Shown here: one piece after another, positions 5,501 through 5,549 of the stretch
Layout: every line of letters starts with the position of its first letter
Numbering within the stretch: the stretch's first letter is position 1
From: Candidatus Adiutrix sp.
GTDB taxonomy: Bacteria; Desulfobacterota; Desulfarculia; Adiutricales; Adiutricaceae
NCBI GenBank assembly: GCA_031283395.1
Contig: JAITBV010000121.1
Coordinates: forward strand, 1-5,549
Length of the DNA: 5,549 nt
Direction: 5' to 3'
The notes under the pieces: model-generated
Seen by the model: only the letters and a program-made list of their open reading frames with translations
Databases searched by the model: none
What the model was told of the DNA's origin: nothing
Program-made: the position numbers and the translations under genes

Positions 5501-5549
5501 CCCGAGGCAGGTGGACCAGGCCGGCCAGGAGGGAGGCCGGTTCCAGTTC
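2517..5549 (-). CDS. tamB: TamB-like translocation and assembly module protein, C-terminal 1010 codons, cut by the window edge
   Basis: TamB is an inner-membrane-anchored, periplasm-spanning beta-structured protein that partners the outer-membrane protein TamA; the family is linked to outer-membrane protein assembly and lipid transport. The frame is open to the right edge, so the N-terminus, including the expected membrane anchor, is missing. An internal TTG at 5399 is not a convincing start because TamB-like sequence continues upstream of it. Residues below count from the edge. Most of the protein is short alternating hydrophobic strands with Gly/Leu/Ala-rich turns and almost no cysteine (one seen, residue 455). 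Family hallmarks lie near the C-terminus: GELRPVRGWY (791-800), FSFDRGQVTFTGDP (809-822), PLSQDEVAGRLLFGKSP (859-875) and a final GKYINDNIYMG...VELAPSISLEARSS...VGLGWKKDY. Internal motif repeats include GRLERRG (59-65, 511-517) and LENL followed by QA-GLA (69, 228). No tamA or promoter is visible. Confidence 0.92.
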   Translation of the reverse strand, partial: ELEPASLLAGLVHLPRVRLAGPTLVLSPPDERADSREEDLFLPGWLRRLRLDELALTRGRLERRGHFDLENLDVQAAGLAWRQGGFNLKSLEIITSAVSLSGRGAWKPGPGGGEISLDLEARLDDLARWLPDWSGPLEAGIRGGGRPSEFLAAQVEARSPGLTSPQGAWSGLVLSGEVNSELSGRLAFQAESGPGGPLDLKADWRFLPPDDRALPESAEESSRGTLALENLKIQAPGLALAGNLDINFTGGAPGLRGRLMGRDPDWDMLAARSGLELRGGPASLTLDLAMAEGQKGDLLVELAHLALGPASNPELTLSETTISLSADDIFGRRDLDLGLDLGPGRAAGLAWARGELKAEARDGRGSWSLAAGGDFDLAAGGEFDMGRAKAEVARLELKAGPTGLKLAAPVGVSWAEGLKISPVKAGVLPAGELTLSAKLGPEELGLKAEIKKLPCRFLDFFVQAGLPEGQVQSLALDLERKGRAWSGNFSLKTSLSPGVLGRLTPELDLAGRLERRGRFNEDQALTAQGTLSGGPGWPASGKIDLSLPLAPGLDGAPPRPDFQGPLAGRLDFSGPLEPLWSLANFPDRVLTGQAHVGLDLAGSLSRPDLAGSLKITGGRYEDRVLGLWLRDLDLSAEGRPDQAFQVTLAGRDLGRGELRLAGEIRGPAGPSLKAEGFLKSFKPLRRDDLSLTLSGTLALAGPLDDLTVSSDLTLEDGELDLNLFSGSSAIATLPLSEPGQAEAVPAKSALRLDLKLNAPGRFNITGYGLESEWRGWLRVAGPPGRHLALTGELRPVRGWYEPPVFNRQFSFDRGQVTFTGDPIPFLDLELANQSPELTAIIKIEGPARQPRITLTSRPPLSQDEVAGRLLFGKSPSSISRLETLQLAAVLRDLTNFGGDSLNPLKTVRRTLGLDVLRLGGSSGPNERQVSELSGSLAGDLNTPRAGERPENEAVSIEAGKYINDNIYMGVEHSGSGPAVRLEVELAPSISLEARSSPESSQVGLGWKKDY
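2532..2554 (+). other. inverted repeat (stem-loop) just after truA
   Basis: CCAGCC (2532-2537) pairs with GGCTGG (2549-2554), and AGG (2539-2541) with CCT (2546-2548). This gives nine base pairs with one bulged G and a CCCA loop, starting 12 bases after the truA stop and inside the last tamB codons. The T5 run lies before the stem on the plus strand and reads as A5 after it on the minus strand. It is therefore not a canonical intrinsic terminator for either gene. It might stabilise the truA mRNA 3' end or be chance. Confidence 0.35.
3993..4020 (-). repeat. 28-base dispersed repeat in tamB, copy A
   Basis: This stretch matches 5349-5376 at 27 of 28 bases, the one difference being C3997 against T5353. 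Both copies are read in the same frame and encode GRLERRG followed by one variable residue and Phe. Near-identity at the DNA level over a repeated protein motif suggests duplication or gene conversion within the gene, though constrained GC-rich codon choice could contribute. Confidence 0.7.
4401..4448 (-). repeat. 24-base in-frame tandem duplication in tamB
   Basis: Units 4401-4424 and 4425-4448 agree at 20 of 24 bases and sit head to tail. They encode the consecutive eight-residue units LAAGGDFD and LAAGGEFD (residues 369-384 from the right edge). The duplication adds one repeat of a beta-strand-like motif without breaking the frame, consistent with slippage in a repetitive beta-structured protein. 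Confidence 0.7.
5349..5376 (-). repeat. 28-base dispersed repeat in tamB, copy B
   Basis: Partner of 3993-4020, differing at one base, in the same orientation and frame about 1.36 kb away. It encodes the GRLERRGHF segment (residues 59-67 from the right edge). Confidence 0.7.

Overview
The window is a GC-rich, almost fully coding stretch of a bacterial chromosome with four recognisable genes. There is no mobile element, CRISPR array or RNA gene. TamB belongs to the outer-membrane biogenesis machinery, so the host is very probably a Gram-negative (diderm) bacterium. The high GC, the look of the TopA N-terminus and the dprA-topA order would suit a Desulfobacterota (deltaproteobacterial) genome. 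That placement is an inference from memory of these families and is weak.

Layout: the first 413 bases hold the N-terminal part of topA (DNA topoisomerase I) on the minus strand, cut by the left edge. Directly upstream on the same strand is dprA (DNA processing protein), whose TAA stop overlaps the topA ATG as TAATG, so the two form a tightly coupled operon. A short divergent intergenic region (about 1634-1776) carries a candidate promoter for each direction. truA (tRNA pseudouridine-38/39/40 synthase) runs on the plus strand from 1777 to 2520. The rest (2517-5549) is the C-terminal 1010 codons of a tamB-like gene on the minus strand. It converges on truA, shares its last bases with truA's stop codon, and runs off the right edge.

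Functionally the genes are housekeeping: DNA topology (TopA), handling of single-stranded DNA with RecA (DprA), tRNA anticodon-arm modification (TruA) and outer-membrane protein or lipid traffic (TamB). Apart from the dprA-topA pair I see no evidence that they act together.

I did not find a new biological system. The points worth a second look are fine-scale: a consensus TATAAT placed so that truA mRNA may be leaderless; a dprA promoter-like element that overlaps the longest possible dprA start and argues for a downstream TTG start; an 8-base palindrome that gives both convergent genes the same Tyr-stop ending; a strong excess of GGCC; and recent-looking internal repeats in tamB.
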